64,000 bases of DNA from Providencia vermicola (GTDB taxonomy: Bacteria; Pseudomonadota; Gammaproteobacteria; Enterobacterales; Enterobacteriaceae). The notes beneath the pieces were generated by a model. The model was not told the origin of the DNA and ran no database searches. It saw nothing but the letters and a program-made list of their open reading frames with translations. Both the position numbers and the translations under genes were made by a program. The stretch is from positions 62,001-126,000 of the forward strand of contig NZ_CP048797.1 of NCBI RefSeq assembly GCF_010748935.1, given 5' to 3'. Of the stretch, positions 9,326 to 18,154 are shown in pieces. Positions within the stretch are counted from its first letter, which is position 1. Every line of letters starts with the position of its first letter.

Positions 9326-10329
9326 TGCAAAAAATTCTACGGATCATGGCCGTTAGCGCGGTCTTTTGGGTTGGTTCGGTATCGGCTGACCCTGGGTGCC
9401 AGAATGCGGAAGTGATCGGCGGAAAACTGATTACTGACATCTGCTGGAGCTGTATTTTCCCTATCAAAGTAGCAGGGGTTCCTATAAGTGGTGGAGGCGG
9501 ATCATTCCCGAGTGAAGCCGTAAGCAACCCTCTGTGTATGTGCGAGGATAATCTAGGGGTCCCTCGGCCTGGAGTCACCACTTCTATGTGGGAGCCAGCA
9601 CGGCTCGTTGAATTTCAGAGAGTGCCTGGCTGCTCATCAGTCTTGAATGGTGTCAGGTTCCCGTTTGATAGGACTAACCAAGGGCATCATGGCATGGGAG
9701 ACATGGATGGTGGTGATGGTTCTTTTATGCACTATCACTACTATGCGTTTCCTCTGTTGGTGATGCTCGATTTATTTATTAAGCAGACCTGTAATGCTGA
9801 TGGGTATATGGATCTCGACATCATGTACATGTCGGAGCTCGACCCGACCTGGAACAATGATGAGCTCGCTTTTTTTACCAATCCAGAGGCGGCGGCAGTA
9901 GCAAACCCAATTGCGGCGGCTGCGTGTACTGCTGATGCTGTCTCATCAACCGCTGGAAAACCTTTAAAACAGCTTTTCTGGTGTGCTGGTTCATGGGGCA
10001 CCCTGTATCCATTTAGTGGCAACCAGAATGGTGGAAAAGGTGTTATCCGCGATAGCAGTCTTCTTAGCACAAGGGTTCTGGCTGCTTTGCATCGCCGGGG
10101 GTTAGCGTGGAAGACAATGGGTTCTGAGGCTATGTGTAGAGGCGTTATTAGCCCAACACTACCCAAAACGCAGTACAAATTCACGCTATTGCATCCGGTT
10201 CCAGAGACAAACTCATCTCACGTAATTGGCGAATCCACTCTTACGTGGGGTCTGGCGCGAACTATACCGGCAATTGGGCAAGACCCTATTTACACCATCT
10301 GGCGATGGAATGATTGCTGTAACAATTGA
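9322..10329 (+). CDS. traU: TraU, periplasmic pilus assembly/DNA transfer protein
   Basis: 335 aa from the ATG at 9322, which overlaps the EAL stop (ATGATG; 9325 is an alternative). An open frame extends upstream to 9250 but the signal peptide (KILRIMAVSAVFWVGSVSA) fixes the start here. Cysteine-rich mature part with CWSCIFP and a YYYAFPLL stretch typical of TraU. TraU works with TraW and TrbC in the periplasm and is needed for DNA transfer. Followed by two hairpins before traN. Confidence 0.92.
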   Translation: MMQKILRIMAVSAVFWVGSVSADPGCQNAEVIGGKLITDICWSCIFPIKVAGVPISGGGGSFPSEAVSNPLCMCEDNLGVPRPGVTTSMWEPARLVEFQRVPGCSSVLNGVRFPFDRTNQGHHGMGDMDGGDGSFMHYHYYAFPLLVMLDLFIKQTCNADGYMDLDIMYMSELDPTWNNDELAFFTNPEAAAVANPIAAAACTADAVSSTAGKPLKQLFWCAGSWGTLYPFSGNQNGGKGVIRDSSLLSTRVLAALHRRGLAWKTMGSEAMCRGVISPTLPKTQYKFTLLHPVPETNSSHVIGESTLTWGLARTIPAIGQDPIYTIWRWNDCCNN

Positions 10330-10351
10330 GCAGACCCTAACGAATTTGCAC

Positions 10352-10403
10352 GGGCATTTTAGATTATGCCCCAAAAGGGCCACTACACGTACAGGTGGCC
10401 CTT
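10352..10403 (+). terminator. Tandem hairpins between traU and traN
   Basis: GGGCAT/ATGCCC (10352-10371) is followed by a 9-bp perfect stem AAGGGCCAC/GTGGCCCTT (10375-10403) and a weakly T-rich tail. They could attenuate or process the message between traU and traN. Confidence 0.55.
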
Positions 10404-10432
10404 GTCTTCTCAGATAGCATGGGAAGGTTGAA

Positions 10433-13240
10433 ATGGAGAACACAATGCGAAGTCATAATTACTTTATGAAAGCTGTGGCCTCGCTGTTGACAGTAACCAT
10501 GTCTGCGCTGCCGATACATTCCTACGCTAACGGTAGCCAAGACCAGGACATCACAGCGGTGGGTAAAGAGGCCCAGGCTTTCGGACAAAACCTCTCAAAC
10601 TCATTCAAGTCGAGCTCGGGGACTGTGCAAGATGGCACAATCTCTATGCCGACGTTGAAAGACGGTCAATTCCAAATGAACGGGGGGAGTCAGATTAATG
10701 TCAATGATCTATTCCCCGGAACGAGCGGGACCAACAATAAACCTGATAGTTATTACTTCCCTGATGCCAATAAACCTGATGTGGGCGGTCTGCAAGGCAT
10801 TTACGACTCTGGCGATGACATGGACAGCGTGGGGAATAATGCAAAAGGGTCGCTGTGGAGTGATGCCAATAGTGCTAATCCATCAATCTCTGGTGCGGCA
10901 TACAAGGTTCTTCTCGATGCCTCTAATCGATCACGCCCTGATTTCAGTAATGACCCGGTACTAAATCTAAGCAAAAAGACCTATGAGGATATGGACCTCA
11001 TCGCAGGTGGCTTTGGGGATTGTTCTGCCGAAACAACCATCAATCAGAATACTATCAACGCCCACATTCCAGAGTATGAACGGTGTCAGCGTGTTGTAGA
11101 TCAAAGCGCGGACTGTGAGGTTGTCCATGACTACGACGCCTCTGTGGTGAAGCACTATGATGGTCCATATAACCTCAAATCTTGTGGAGAAGGCTGTACT
11201 GAGTTGTGGATTGGTCGAGTGGGGGACAACTACTGGAGTGGTAACTGCAAGATTTATGAGGAGTACACGCGGGTCCAAGTCAGCAATCCAGATGCCATAG
11301 TGTCTGCAACGCTTGAATACGCCAAGTGGGATGACTACATGCAAGTGTGGGTCGGTAAGTCCGGCCAAGAGACTAAAGTGTGGTCTGGCCCAGATGGCAA
11401 CTTCCCTCCAGAAACAGCCGGTAGATGTGAGCTCTCCACGAGTTGGGAGCGAAACCCTAATGTTGATATCACTCCCTATTTTAAGAACGTGAAAGATGGT
11501 GATGTTGTTACGTTTAAGATCCGCGTTTCAGTAAGTGGCGAAGGTGAGGGTTTTGGCCGCATAAAACTCCGCTATGACCCATCGAAAGCCATTACCAAGG
11601 ATGAGTGGGCTCCACAGAGCTGCATGGATTCAGCCAAAGGGGTGGTAGATGGTTTTGCGGAAGGCGAGATCACATGTATAGATGACCCGACTGATGCTAC
11701 TGGCTGCACAGTCATCAATGGGATCAAAGTTTGCGAATCTCAACTCAAGCCGTCACCTTTGCCTGGTATTCCAAAACTATGCAAAAAGGTTCGAGTTAAA
11801 GCTGACTATGACTTCTATAAGGGGCAAATGGACTGCTGGACAGACCCTCAAGGTGAAACGCACTGTCCGGTAAACACGGGCGGGAATCTCGATAGCTGTC
11901 AGAAATATGAAGAAAACCCTCAGTGCGGCTTCATCAGTTCCAAATGTGTTGATGGTGCTCAGGGAAGTTCTGGTACGTGCTACGTCCACGAGGATACTTA
12001 TGACTGTGGTACAGATGTTTCTGTTCCGACCTTGGAAAAGGAAACTGAGTACCAGTGCGGTGGGCCTATACGCTGCATGGGAGATGACTGCCTTGATTTG
12101 ACCAAAACACAAAGCACTGATTTTGCTCGCGCTACTGCGTTGCTCAATGCAGCCCAATTCATGACGCAGGATATGAGCTGCACAGGCCAAGATGGGGATG
12201 ACAATCCTACCGGGGATGAAAACGTTATTTGCTCTGCTTTTGCAGGGGAAGCTGGCGAATGCAAGATAGCTGTTGGGGGAGTTTCTGATTGCTGTGAAAA
12301 GCCAACCAATATATCTCTTGCCGATTATCTGAACCTAATAATGGCCGTTCCAAAGCTCGATGGCGCAGTGATGGGGCTGACTGATGGTAATGCGCTTAAA
12401 GGTGCTTATCAGGTACTTAGGGAACCTGCCCTTCAAGGGTGGACAGAAGTCACAAAACCGTTCACAAGTTATATAGAGAACGTTTCAGGTGCTGTTGATT
12501 CGTTCTTCCAGCCTGTAGAGCAGTTTGTTGATCAACTCATTGACCAGCTCAAAGAGCAAGTCAAAGAAGTGATGATGGATGTCATGAAATCAGCAGGCCA
12601 AGATGCAGCAACAGAGCAGGCGGCTGCCGCAGCATCTGAACAAGCTGCCGAAGCAATGATGGAGACTGCGACAACATGGCTTAGCACTGCCATGACGATA
12701 TATACCGTCTATGTCGTTGCGATGGTGATGATCCAGATGATTTATAAGTGCGAGGAAGAAGAGTTCACTATGAACGCAAAAAGAGCGCTCAAGAATTGCA
12801 CCTATGTAGGCTCTTATTGTAAATCTAAGGTGTTGGGCGCTTGTATTGAAAAAAGAGAAGCGTATTGCTGCTTCAATTCTCCGCTCTCTCGTATTATACA
12901 AGAACAGGTTCGCCCTCAATTGGGGCAGAACTTTGGAGACCCCAAAAATCCTCAGTGTGAAGGGATTCCACTAGATAAAATTGCCGAAATTGATTGGAGC
13001 AAAATTAATTTGGATGAGTGGCTTGGGATATTACAGCAGAACGGTAAATTCCCTGATCCGGCCTCAATAAATCTCGACTCGCTGACTGGAGCAGGGAATG
13101 ACTTCAATATTGACGGGACGCGGAAGAATGCTCAGGAAAGGGCGTTGGAGCGGTTGGAAGGGATTGATATTGACGCGAAGCGAAAAGAGGCGACAAACAG
13201 CATAGACCCTCAAACAGGCGCGCCAACTGGTGGTGGATAA
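10433..13240 (+). CDS. traN: TraN, outer-membrane mating-pair stabilisation protein
   Basis: 935 aa with a signal peptide (ends HSYA) and very many cysteines in pairs, the hallmark of TraN. TraN in the outer membrane stabilises donor-recipient contact by binding a recipient surface protein. The C-terminal third has a helical segment (about 720-770), a hydrophobic stretch MTIYTVYVVAMVMIQMI and a conserved Cys-rich block (KNCTYVGSYC). A second ATG at 10445 is possible. It is longer than F TraN (about 600 aa), as usual for IncC. Ends at a strong terminator. Confidence 0.92.
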   Translation: MENTMRSHNYFMKAVASLLTVTMSALPIHSYANGSQDQDITAVGKEAQAFGQNLSNSFKSSSGTVQDGTISMPTLKDGQFQMNGGSQINVNDLFPGTSGTNNKPDSYYFPDANKPDVGGLQGIYDSGDDMDSVGNNAKGSLWSDANSANPSISGAAYKVLLDASNRSRPDFSNDPVLNLSKKTYEDMDLIAGGFGDCSAETTINQNTINAHIPEYERCQRVVDQSADCEVVHDYDASVVKHYDGPYNLKSCGEGCTELWIGRVGDNYWSGNCKIYEEYTRVQVSNPDAIVSATLEYAKWDDYMQVWVGKSGQETKVWSGPDGNFPPETAGRCELSTSWERNPNVDITPYFKNVKDGDVVTFKIRVSVSGEGEGFGRIKLRYDPSKAITKDEWAPQSCMDSAKGVVDGFAEGEITCIDDPTDATGCTVINGIKVCESQLKPSPLPGIPKLCKKVRVKADYDFYKGQMDCWTDPQGETHCPVNTGGNLDSCQKYEENPQCGFISSKCVDGAQGSSGTCYVHEDTYDCGTDVSVPTLEKETEYQCGGPIRCMGDDCLDLTKTQSTDFARATALLNAAQFMTQDMSCTGQDGDDNPTGDENVICSAFAGEAGECKIAVGGVSDCCEKPTNISLADYLNLIMAVPKLDGAVMGLTDGNALKGAYQVLREPALQGWTEVTKPFTSYIENVSGAVDSFFQPVEQFVDQLIDQLKEQVKEVMMDVMKSAGQDAATEQAAAAASEQAAEAMMETATTWLSTAMTIYTVYVVAMVMIQMIYKCEEEEFTMNAKRALKNCTYVGSYCKSKVLGACIEKREAYCCFNSPLSRIIQEQVRPQLGQNFGDPKNPQCEGIPLDKIAEIDWSKINLDEWLGILQQNGKFPDPASINLDSLTGAGNDFNIDGTRKNAQERALERLEGIDIDAKRKEATNSIDPQTGAPTGGG

Positions 13241-13242
13241 AA

Positions 13243-13264
13243 AAAGGGGCCTTTCGGCCCCTTT
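13243..13264. terminator. Bidirectional terminator between traN and the lipoprotein gene
   Basis: Stem AAAGGGGCC / GGCCCCTTT with a TTTC loop, with A-run on the left and T on the right, placed between two converging genes. Confidence 0.85.
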
Positions 13265-13278
13265 CTCATGTAGATTGA

Positions 13279-14139
13279 TTACGCTTCTGGGTAAACAAAT
13301 AACTCTGCTTTTCCCTGATCAAGAAGGTAAGGGAAAGCAACTTTTTCGCCATTATCCAGCTCAACCGATTTTGGAGCAAGGTAGAGGTAGGCCCAAGCTG
13401 GTAGCTGTTTGCTAATAGCTGCGTAGATCGCTTGCTGAGGAGCATGGCTTGCTGCCCCATTACCGACATTCACAAAGTTGTATGCGGTCTCATGGCCTGA
13501 TGTGAAGGCATACGCTGTACCTTGAACGCCAGAGACAAAATTAGGAGCTGACCCTAGGCGAGGCTCCACGATTTTCACCTTAACGGAACACATGTCAGCT
13601 ACCTTACTTTGTCCGTTCACCCACGTCGGGCAACCCCATTCATTCTTGTAGAACTGATAGGTTAGGCGACCGTCTTTGTCATACAGAAGCGTGAAATTGG
13701 CACCCAAATCAGTCAGCGCTGACTCAATGGAAACTTTCACATGTGAAAGAAATTTGGCCTGAGCGTCTGCCGGTGAAACTGCTTCGTTAGCAGGCATCCA
13801 AGCGATCAAGCTATTGCGAGCGCCATGCTGTTTGGGGCCGATAGCCCAGTTCGCAAGGTTGACCAAGCCACCTTGCCAGTCGGTCATTCCGAGCTGAGGG
13901 GACATGTAGCCAGACAGCACGTAGGCTGCCCCAAACGTTTTGGTGTCGGTCAGACGCTCCAGCTTGTCACGCGGAACAGAAGCGTCTTGGATGCCTGTTA
14001 CCAGGCCACCGGCCTCCGCGATGTTGTAAGCGCGACTGTGATTGGTTTTGTACGCTGTGGGTTCGTAACTGCTGGTGGATGCACAGCCAGATAGAGCTGC
14101 TACAGCCAGAGCCACGGTGGTGATTAAAGCCTTTTTCAT
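13279..14139 (-). CDS. Predicted lipoprotein of unknown function
   Basis: 286 aa with a lipobox LSGC (Cys19) after a hydrophobic signal, so probably an outer-membrane or periplasmic lipoprotein. I do not recognise a domain; the mature part contains four further Cys-containing stretches (EWGCPTW, DMCSVKV). It is transcribed against traN and shares its terminator. A possible promoter is TTGCAT (14203-14208) with TATTAT (14182-14187), spacing 15. Genes of this type beside traN are part of the conserved IncC backbone. Confidence 0.75.
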   Translation of the reverse strand: MKKALITTVALAVAALSGCASTSSYEPTAYKTNHSRAYNIAEAGGLVTGIQDASVPRDKLERLTDTKTFGAAYVLSGYMSPQLGMTDWQGGLVNLANWAIGPKQHGARNSLIAWMPANEAVSPADAQAKFLSHVKVSIESALTDLGANFTLLYDKDGRLTYQFYKNEWGCPTWVNGQSKVADMCSVKVKIVEPRLGSAPNFVSGVQGTAYAFTSGHETAYNFVNVGNGAASHAPQQAIYAAISKQLPAWAYLYLAPKSVELDNGEKVAFPYLLDQGKAELFVYPEA

Positions 14140-14219
14140 GTTGTTCTCCGTTCTTACCTGAGTTGAATCTGATTTACTTCGATAATATCACAGCATCAAA
14201 AAATGCAACCATAAAAGAC

Positions 14220-14245
14220 AAAAAAAAGCCCCTCGGGCGAGGGGC
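14220..14245 (-). terminator. Terminator of the reverse gene at 14262-14903
   Basis: Stem GCCCCTC / GAGGGGC with a 4-base loop; read on the reverse strand it is followed by seven or more T. Confidence 0.85.
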
Positions 14246-14261
14246 AAAGGTTTGGGCTGGG

Positions 14262-14903
14262 TTATGCTGCTTTTGTTTTCTCGGCTTCGTCTGCGATTTC
14301 CTTGTCGCCGGTTGCAGATTCCGGAGCGGCTTCGGCCACTTCACCTTCTTTGCCTTTGCTGTGGGCGGAAATGCGAGCCCGTTTCTCGATGCCGATGATT
14401 CGACCGGCCAGCTTGATGAGGCGTTGCTGCCATTGGTAAGTGGCGTCGGTGCGCTGCTTGCTGGTCAGTACGGTGTTCAGCCAGAGAGTGTCAACGATCC
14501 CCATCAGGGTATCCAGTTTGCGGATCAGGTGTGCAAACTGAGCAACCTGAGGAGAGTTGATCTCGATGGTGTATTCATTCGGGTTGGTGTAGCCGGGCAT
14601 CATGTCGATGCCGTTGTCTTCCATCAGCTTGTTGAGCTGGGCGGTAGCTTTGTCCAGGTCTTCGGAGACCTTGGAAATGTGTTCCAGGATGACGGTTTCA
14701 ACCTGGTCGATTTCGTCCTGCTCACCGATGATGCGAAGGATCACGTCGATGGAGAACAGGGAGTTGGAAACTCGCTCAAAGCTGCGTTCCATGACGCGCT
14801 GAGCTTGGAGGCTGTTTACTTTCAGAACTTGCTTGAAAACAGGGCGAGAGTAGTGGTTGCTGCGGTCGTTGTTTGTGTCCAGTGCTACTTGTGCTTCTGC
14901 CAT
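14262..14903 (-). CDS. Conserved plasmid protein, possibly DUF1845-like
   Basis: 213 aa from the ATG at 14903, chosen because AGGAGTATCTCTA precedes it; the frame runs on to 14963. Mostly helical (NSLQAQRVMERSFERVSNSLFSIDVILRIIGE...), no signal peptide, with an Ala/Glu-rich tail. It resembles proteins of integrating conjugative elements assigned to DUF1845, with low certainty. It carries its own upstream activator-like box (14987-14999), which suggests joint regulation with transfer genes. Confidence 0.6.
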   Translation of the reverse strand: MAEAQVALDTNNDRSNHYSRPVFKQVLKVNSLQAQRVMERSFERVSNSLFSIDVILRIIGEQDEIDQVETVILEHISKVSEDLDKATAQLNKLMEDNGIDMMPGYTNPNEYTIEINSPQVAQFAHLIRKLDTLMGIVDTLWLNTVLTSKQRTDATYQWQQRLIKLAGRIIGIEKRARISAHSKGKEGEVAEAAPESATGDKEIADEAEKTKAA

Positions 14904-14986
14904 TAGAGATACTCCTAAATTTGAGGTACAGATAAACGCACTGGAAAGGATAAATGCGGTCAATCTGTAACCTGACCTCTCGAAGT

Positions 14987-14999
14987 GCCCAAAATGGAC
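14987..14999 (-). promoter_or_regulatory. Candidate AcaCD-type box upstream of the reverse gene
   Basis: On the reverse strand the site reads GTCCATTTTGGGC, matching GTCCANNTTGGGC of the dsbC site (3330-3342) and lying 84 bp before the start at 14903. A -10-like TTACAG follows at about the same distance as the TCTATT at the dsbC site. Confidence 0.4.
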
Positions 15000-15049
15000 A
15001 GTTACAGCGTTTTCTGTTTAGCAAAGGTGAGCTATATTTGAATCATCTT

Positions 15050-15100
15050 AGTCGCTCTGCGGCTATAGGTGAGATAGCTGGTCTCCGAAAACAAACAGCA
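15050..15100 (+). ncRNA. Structured RNA element, copy A
   Basis: Two hairpins and a conserved tail: AGTCGC/GCGGCT (15050-15064), GAGA-loop-TCTC (15071-15085) with loop TAGCTGG, then tail AAAACAAACAGCA. Loop GCTG (15077-15080) can pair with tail CAGC (15096-15099) as a pseudoknot. Both stems differ in sequence from the other copies but keep pairing. No third 5' hairpin is clear here. It lies 98 bases before the start at 15198. It may belong to the published STAXI motif (an RNA or DNA structure near ssb, topoisomerase, antirestriction and Xer genes); I could not check this. Confidence 0.7.
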
Positions 15101-15160
15101 TCTAGTCTTATGCCGTATGGCATTACTTAACCCCAAGCCGGGGGCTTCTCCCGGTTTTCG

Positions 15161-15197
15161 GGTGTTGCCCCTGTTTTTTTTACATAGGAGCAACACC
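15161..15197 (+). promoter_or_regulatory. SD-sequestering leader hairpin before the gene at 15198
   Basis: GGTGTTGCCCCT (15161-15172) pairs with AGGAGCAACACC (15186-15197), 11 of 12 positions, burying the Shine-Dalgarno AGGAG directly before the ATG. A GC hairpin (CCGGG/CCCGG) precedes it and a T-run lies in the loop. Confidence 0.7.
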
Positions 15198-15518
15198 ATG
15201 CACATCATCACTTTCATTGTAGTTCTGCTTGCATCTCTGGGCGCACTGTACGTAGGCGCGAAGGCATTTGCTTTTTCCTTCATCGTTCTCGCTAAAGTGT
15301 TCCAGCGTATCGGTTTGTTCCTTTGGAACAAATTCGCAGTTCCTGCAATGCGGTCTGTACAGGCCGTCATCAAAGAACGTGCTGCCAAGGCTGAACAAGC
15401 CAAAGCAGTCGTTGAACCTGAGGTAACTCAAGTTCAAGAAGTCGCTAAACAAGAACCTGACTGGGATTATCTCGAAATCCCGACTTACCTTCGTAAGGGC
15501 AAGGAACTTGTTTGGTAA
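15198..15518 (+). CDS. Small membrane protein of unknown function
   Basis: 106 aa from the ATG at 15198, which follows AGGAGCAACACC; the frame is open further upstream (15117) but without a ribosome site. Residues about 3-35 are hydrophobic (two short or one long membrane segment), followed by a basic helix and an Ala/Glu/Gln/Val-rich tail. No family recognised. First gene after structured RNA copy A. Confidence 0.7.
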   Translation: MHIITFIVVLLASLGALYVGAKAFAFSFIVLAKVFQRIGLFLWNKFAVPAMRSVQAVIKERAAKAEQAKAVVEPEVTQVQEVAKQEPDWDYLEIPTYLRKGKELVW

Positions 15519-15580
15519 TAACTGTCGCTGAGTAATCTTCGACACTTTCAAACCCATCGGGGCAACCATACCCCGACGGG

Positions 15581-15612
15581 GATGTTGCCCCTTTTTGCTT
15601 AGGAGCAACATC
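15581..15612 (+). promoter_or_regulatory. SD-sequestering leader hairpin before the gene at 15613
   Basis: GATGTTGCCCCT (15581-15592) pairs with AGGAGCAACATC (15601-15612), 11 of 12. The arms differ from the 15161-15197 pair by matching changes (GGTG/CACC to GATG/CATC), a compensatory exchange. Confidence 0.7.
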
Positions 15613-15705
15613 ATGGAAATCGCTATCATCGCTTTGTGTATCCCTGCTGGTTGGGCAATCTCTCGTCCTTTCGTGAGAATCGCTGAATCGTTCGGTTACT
15701 GCTGA
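15613..15705 (+). CDS. Very small hydrophobic protein (30 aa)
   Basis: ATG at 15613 directly after AGGAGCAACATC; 30 residues beginning MEIAIIALCIPAGWAIS and ending ESFGYC, with one likely membrane segment. The dedicated leader hairpin of the same design as the neighbouring genes is the main reason to think it is translated. Confidence 0.6.
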   Translation: MEIAIIALCIPAGWAISRPFVRIAESFGYC

Positions 15706-15821
15706 TAGTCAACGCAAAGGGAGGGGGCAACCCCTCTCTTTCTGGTCAAGCCTCTGTGGCTTGTCCTCAAAGTCTTCTGGTGTCAGTTGGCTTTGACGAC
15801 AAGCTACAGGGGGAATGTCGA

Positions 15822-16007
15822 ATGCAACAGAATCTTCATGTTTACGACGATCACGCAGGCATCATCTATCTGGCTGATGGACGCGAGGTGAAATTTGATC
15901 CGAAACTGTATTCCAGCTCCTACCAGGCGCACAGTGAAGCAGTGAAGTGGGCCAAAGAAACCGGGGTCATTGGTCAAAACGACGATGTGGTGATGTTCGT
16001 CCATTGA
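15822..16007 (+). CDS. Small hypothetical protein (61 aa)
   Basis: Start chosen at 15822 (AGGGGGAATGTCGA before the ATG); an upstream open frame to 15756 lacks a ribosome site. Acidic, soluble, ends DDVVMFVH. No family recognised. A GGCTTGTC / GACAAGC pairing lies in the upstream region (about 15750-15803). It is the last gene before a strong hairpin and structured RNA copy B. Confidence 0.6.
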   Translation: MQQNLHVYDDHAGIIYLADGREVKFDPKLYSSSYQAHSEAVKWAKETGVIGQNDDVVMFVH

Positions 16008-16009
16008 GG

Positions 16010-16034
16010 GAGTAGCCTCCAGGAGAGGCTACTC
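16010..16034 (+). terminator. Strong hairpin after the 61-aa gene
   Basis: A 10-bp perfect stem GAGTAGCCTC / GAGGCTACTC with a 5-base loop. It has no clear T-run, so it may stabilise or process RNA rather than terminate. Confidence 0.5.
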
Positions 16035-16055
16035 TCCTCGCTCCTTAAAAGTCTT

Positions 16056-16159
16056 CTTACTCATGGTGAATACCATCAGTAAGCAGATTTTGTTCTCTTC
16101 GGAGAGCGAAAAGTGCGATAGCTGGTCGCCAAAAACAAACAGCAAATTAACGTTAATTT
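16056..16159 (+). ncRNA. Structured RNA element, copy B
   Basis: Three hairpins: CTTACT/AGTAAG with inner ATGGT/ACCAT (16056-16083), TCTC-TTCG-GAGA (16094-16105), GCGA-TAGCTGG-TCGC (16115-16129). The tail contains CAGC (16140-16143), able to pair with loop GCTG (16121-16124). It ends in a perfect 16-bp palindrome AAATTAACGTTAATTT (16144-16159). Nearly identical to copy E over about 110 bp, a segmental duplication. 67 bases before the CobS-like gene. Confidence 0.75.
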
Positions 16160-16197
16160 ACTAGCCCAACCGGGCGCATCCGCCCGGTTCGGGACGT

Positions 16198-16225
16198 GGT
16201 GCGCCTGTCACAATAGGAGCGCACC
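16198..16225 (+). promoter_or_regulatory. SD-sequestering leader hairpin before the CobS-like gene
   Basis: GGTGCGCCT (16198-16206) pairs with AGGAGCGCACC (16215-16225). A hairpin CCGGGCG/CGCCCGG precedes it at about 16170-16187. Confidence 0.7.
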
Positions 16226-16226
16226 T

Positions 16227-17195
16227 ATGTCTCAATACTCTCAATTCTCAGTAAGCAAGGTTTTCGGTATGCCCAGCATTCCGGAGAAGGTAACGGCCAT
16301 CGGCTACGCTGACGGTTCAAACCCTTTCATCCCTGCCACTGATACCAACTACGTTTTCCGCAAAGAGTTTCTGCGAGAGGTCTTGGCCTATCTCAAAGAG
16401 CCTGGCGGTGACGCATTGTTCGTAACCGGCCCTACCGGGTCTGGCAAAACCTCAGGTATCACCGAGATCGCTGGTCGTCTCAACTGGCCTGTTCAGCAAA
16501 TCACTGCCCACGGGCGGATGGAGCTGACAGATCTGATTGGACATCACGCTCTGGTCGCGGAAAAGCCTGGTCAACCACCTGTCATGAAGTTCATGTATGG
16601 ACCTCTGGCAGTCGCTATGCGTGAAGGTCATCTGCTCCTCATCAACGAGGTGGATTTGGCCGACCCTGCCGAGCTGGCTGGTCTCAACGATGTCCTTGAA
16701 GGGCGTCCCCTTGTGATCGCTCAGAATGGCGGGGAAATCATCAAGCCGCACCCGATGTTTCGTGTGGTCGTTACTGGTAACTCTACGGGGTCCGGTGATG
16801 CTTCTGGTTTGTACCAGGGGGTGATGATGCAGAACCTCGCAGCTATGGATCGCTATCGTTTCACCAAAGTAGGGTATGCGGATGAGGAAGCTGAACTCAG
16901 CATTCTTGGCCGTGCTACTCCGAAACTTCCGGAAAATGTGCGGAAGGGAATGGTTCGGATTGCTAATCAGGTCCGCAAACTGTTTCTTGGCGAAAACGGT
17001 GAAGATGGTCAGATCAGCGTCACCATGTCCACTCGGACGTTGGTGCGTTGGGCGAAACTGTCTCTAGCGTTCCGTGGTGCCCCAAATGCTCTTGAATACG
17101 CCTTGGATCAAGCTCTGCTTATCCGTGCGGCCAAAGAGGAGCGTGAAGCCATCCTGCGTGTTGCGAAGGATGTGTTCGGGGACCAATGGCGCTAA
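16227..17195 (+). CDS. MoxR/CobS-like AAA+ ATPase
   Basis: 322 aa. Walker A GPTGSGKT around residues 68-75, Walker B-like LLINEVDLA, sensor-1-like VTGNSTGSG, and an arginine-rich C-terminal part (STRTLVRWAKL). It resembles CobS, the AAA+ subunit of cobaltochelatase, and MoxR chaperone ATPases. No cobalamin genes are nearby, so metal chelation is unlikely; with the CobT-like VWA protein at 22424 it probably forms a MoxR-VWA type remodelling pair. The following gene starts 10 bp downstream. Confidence 0.85.
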   Translation: MSQYSQFSVSKVFGMPSIPEKVTAIGYADGSNPFIPATDTNYVFRKEFLREVLAYLKEPGGDALFVTGPTGSGKTSGITEIAGRLNWPVQQITAHGRMELTDLIGHHALVAEKPGQPPVMKFMYGPLAVAMREGHLLLINEVDLADPAELAGLNDVLEGRPLVIAQNGGEIIKPHPMFRVVVTGNSTGSGDASGLYQGVMMQNLAAMDRYRFTKVGYADEEAELSILGRATPKLPENVRKGMVRIANQVRKLFLGENGEDGQISVTMSTRTLVRWAKLSLAFRGAPNALEYALDQALLIRAAKEEREAILRVAKDVFGDQWR

Positions 17196-17205
17196 GAGGT
17201 GACGC

Positions 17206-18114
17206 ATGAAGAAAAATGACTGTTTGTGCCGTCGTTACACTGCTAAAGAGTGGGGCAATGACGAAACCACAATAGAAGTCTTCATTGGCTACAAGTTGCT
17301 CCGGGAGCCCAGCTCCTCGGAGCCAGGCCAATTCACGATGGTCGAGCTACGCCGAACCGTCACTGATGGGAAAGCTGAAAATTGGTCTGAGACAAAGCTC
17401 GAAGGACCTTTTGAAGCTAACGGCCCAGACACGATCCCAATGTCCTACAAGGACAAAGAAAGCCAGTATGTGTCACAGTTTCTCAGCCAGGGGTACACCT
17501 TTCTGGATGAGGTGCTGGTAAACGCAGAGACACAGACGGTGCTGGAAGGGGGGAATGTTTCAGCCGGACAAACAGCCAGCTTGGGATCTCTCAACTGGCT
17601 GTTATCTCCGCCCTCTGAGTTACCTCCAGGTGACATAAACCTCTTCAAAGGTTTTGTTGCTGGGGTTTTTGCCAAAGGAGCCGGTTTAATCGGCTTTGAG
17701 GTTGCTCGGAGCGAAGGCTCAAATGACTTGCTACCCAGTGTGCTGATGCGTACTGACAGCGGTTATGAGCTTGGGGTTAGCACTGGACTAGGCGAAAACA
17801 CTATCCATCCAGCTACGCTGGAAGGCGCTGGTGAACTCCGCCCGGAACATGGTCACAAACCCCTGCTGATGTTGGTTTACCTGCAACAGCGTTTCGCGGA
17901 TGACTTTTCAAACGTAGAGAAGCCGCTGGTGGCATTCTGTGATGAACAGGGTGATACCTTCGACTACGAGCGTTTTGATTCACTAAAACCCCTCATTGAA
18001 CGGTTTGGTTTCAGCTACGACGAAGTAAGAGCAGATGCAGAAAGGCTTGGCCTTGTATCTGAGCTGATTCGCCTGGCAGAGATCGACGCCGAACAAGAGG
18101 ATCACTTTTTTTAA
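17206..18114 (+). CDS. Hypothetical protein (302 aa) coupled to the CobS-like ATPase
   Basis: Starts 10 bp after the ATPase gene behind AGAGGTGACGC, without its own leader hairpin, so it is co-transcribed and probably a functional partner. Soluble, acidic, ends EQEDHFF, an acidic-aromatic tail like the tails of the DUF3150-like and SSB proteins of this region. No recognised domain. Confidence 0.75.
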   Translation: MKKNDCLCRRYTAKEWGNDETTIEVFIGYKLLREPSSSEPGQFTMVELRRTVTDGKAENWSETKLEGPFEANGPDTIPMSYKDKESQYVSQFLSQGYTFLDEVLVNAETQTVLEGGNVSAGQTASLGSLNWLLSPPSELPPGDINLFKGFVAGVFAKGAGLIGFEVARSEGSNDLLPSVLMRTDSGYELGVSTGLGENTIHPATLEGAGELRPEHGHKPLLMLVYLQQRFADDFSNVEKPLVAFCDEQGDTFDYERFDSLKPLIERFGFSYDEVRADAERLGLVSELIRLAEIDAEQEDHFF

Positions 18115-18154
18115 CCCTTACGGGGGCTTGCTCCCCGAAAGGGGCGTTGGCCCT

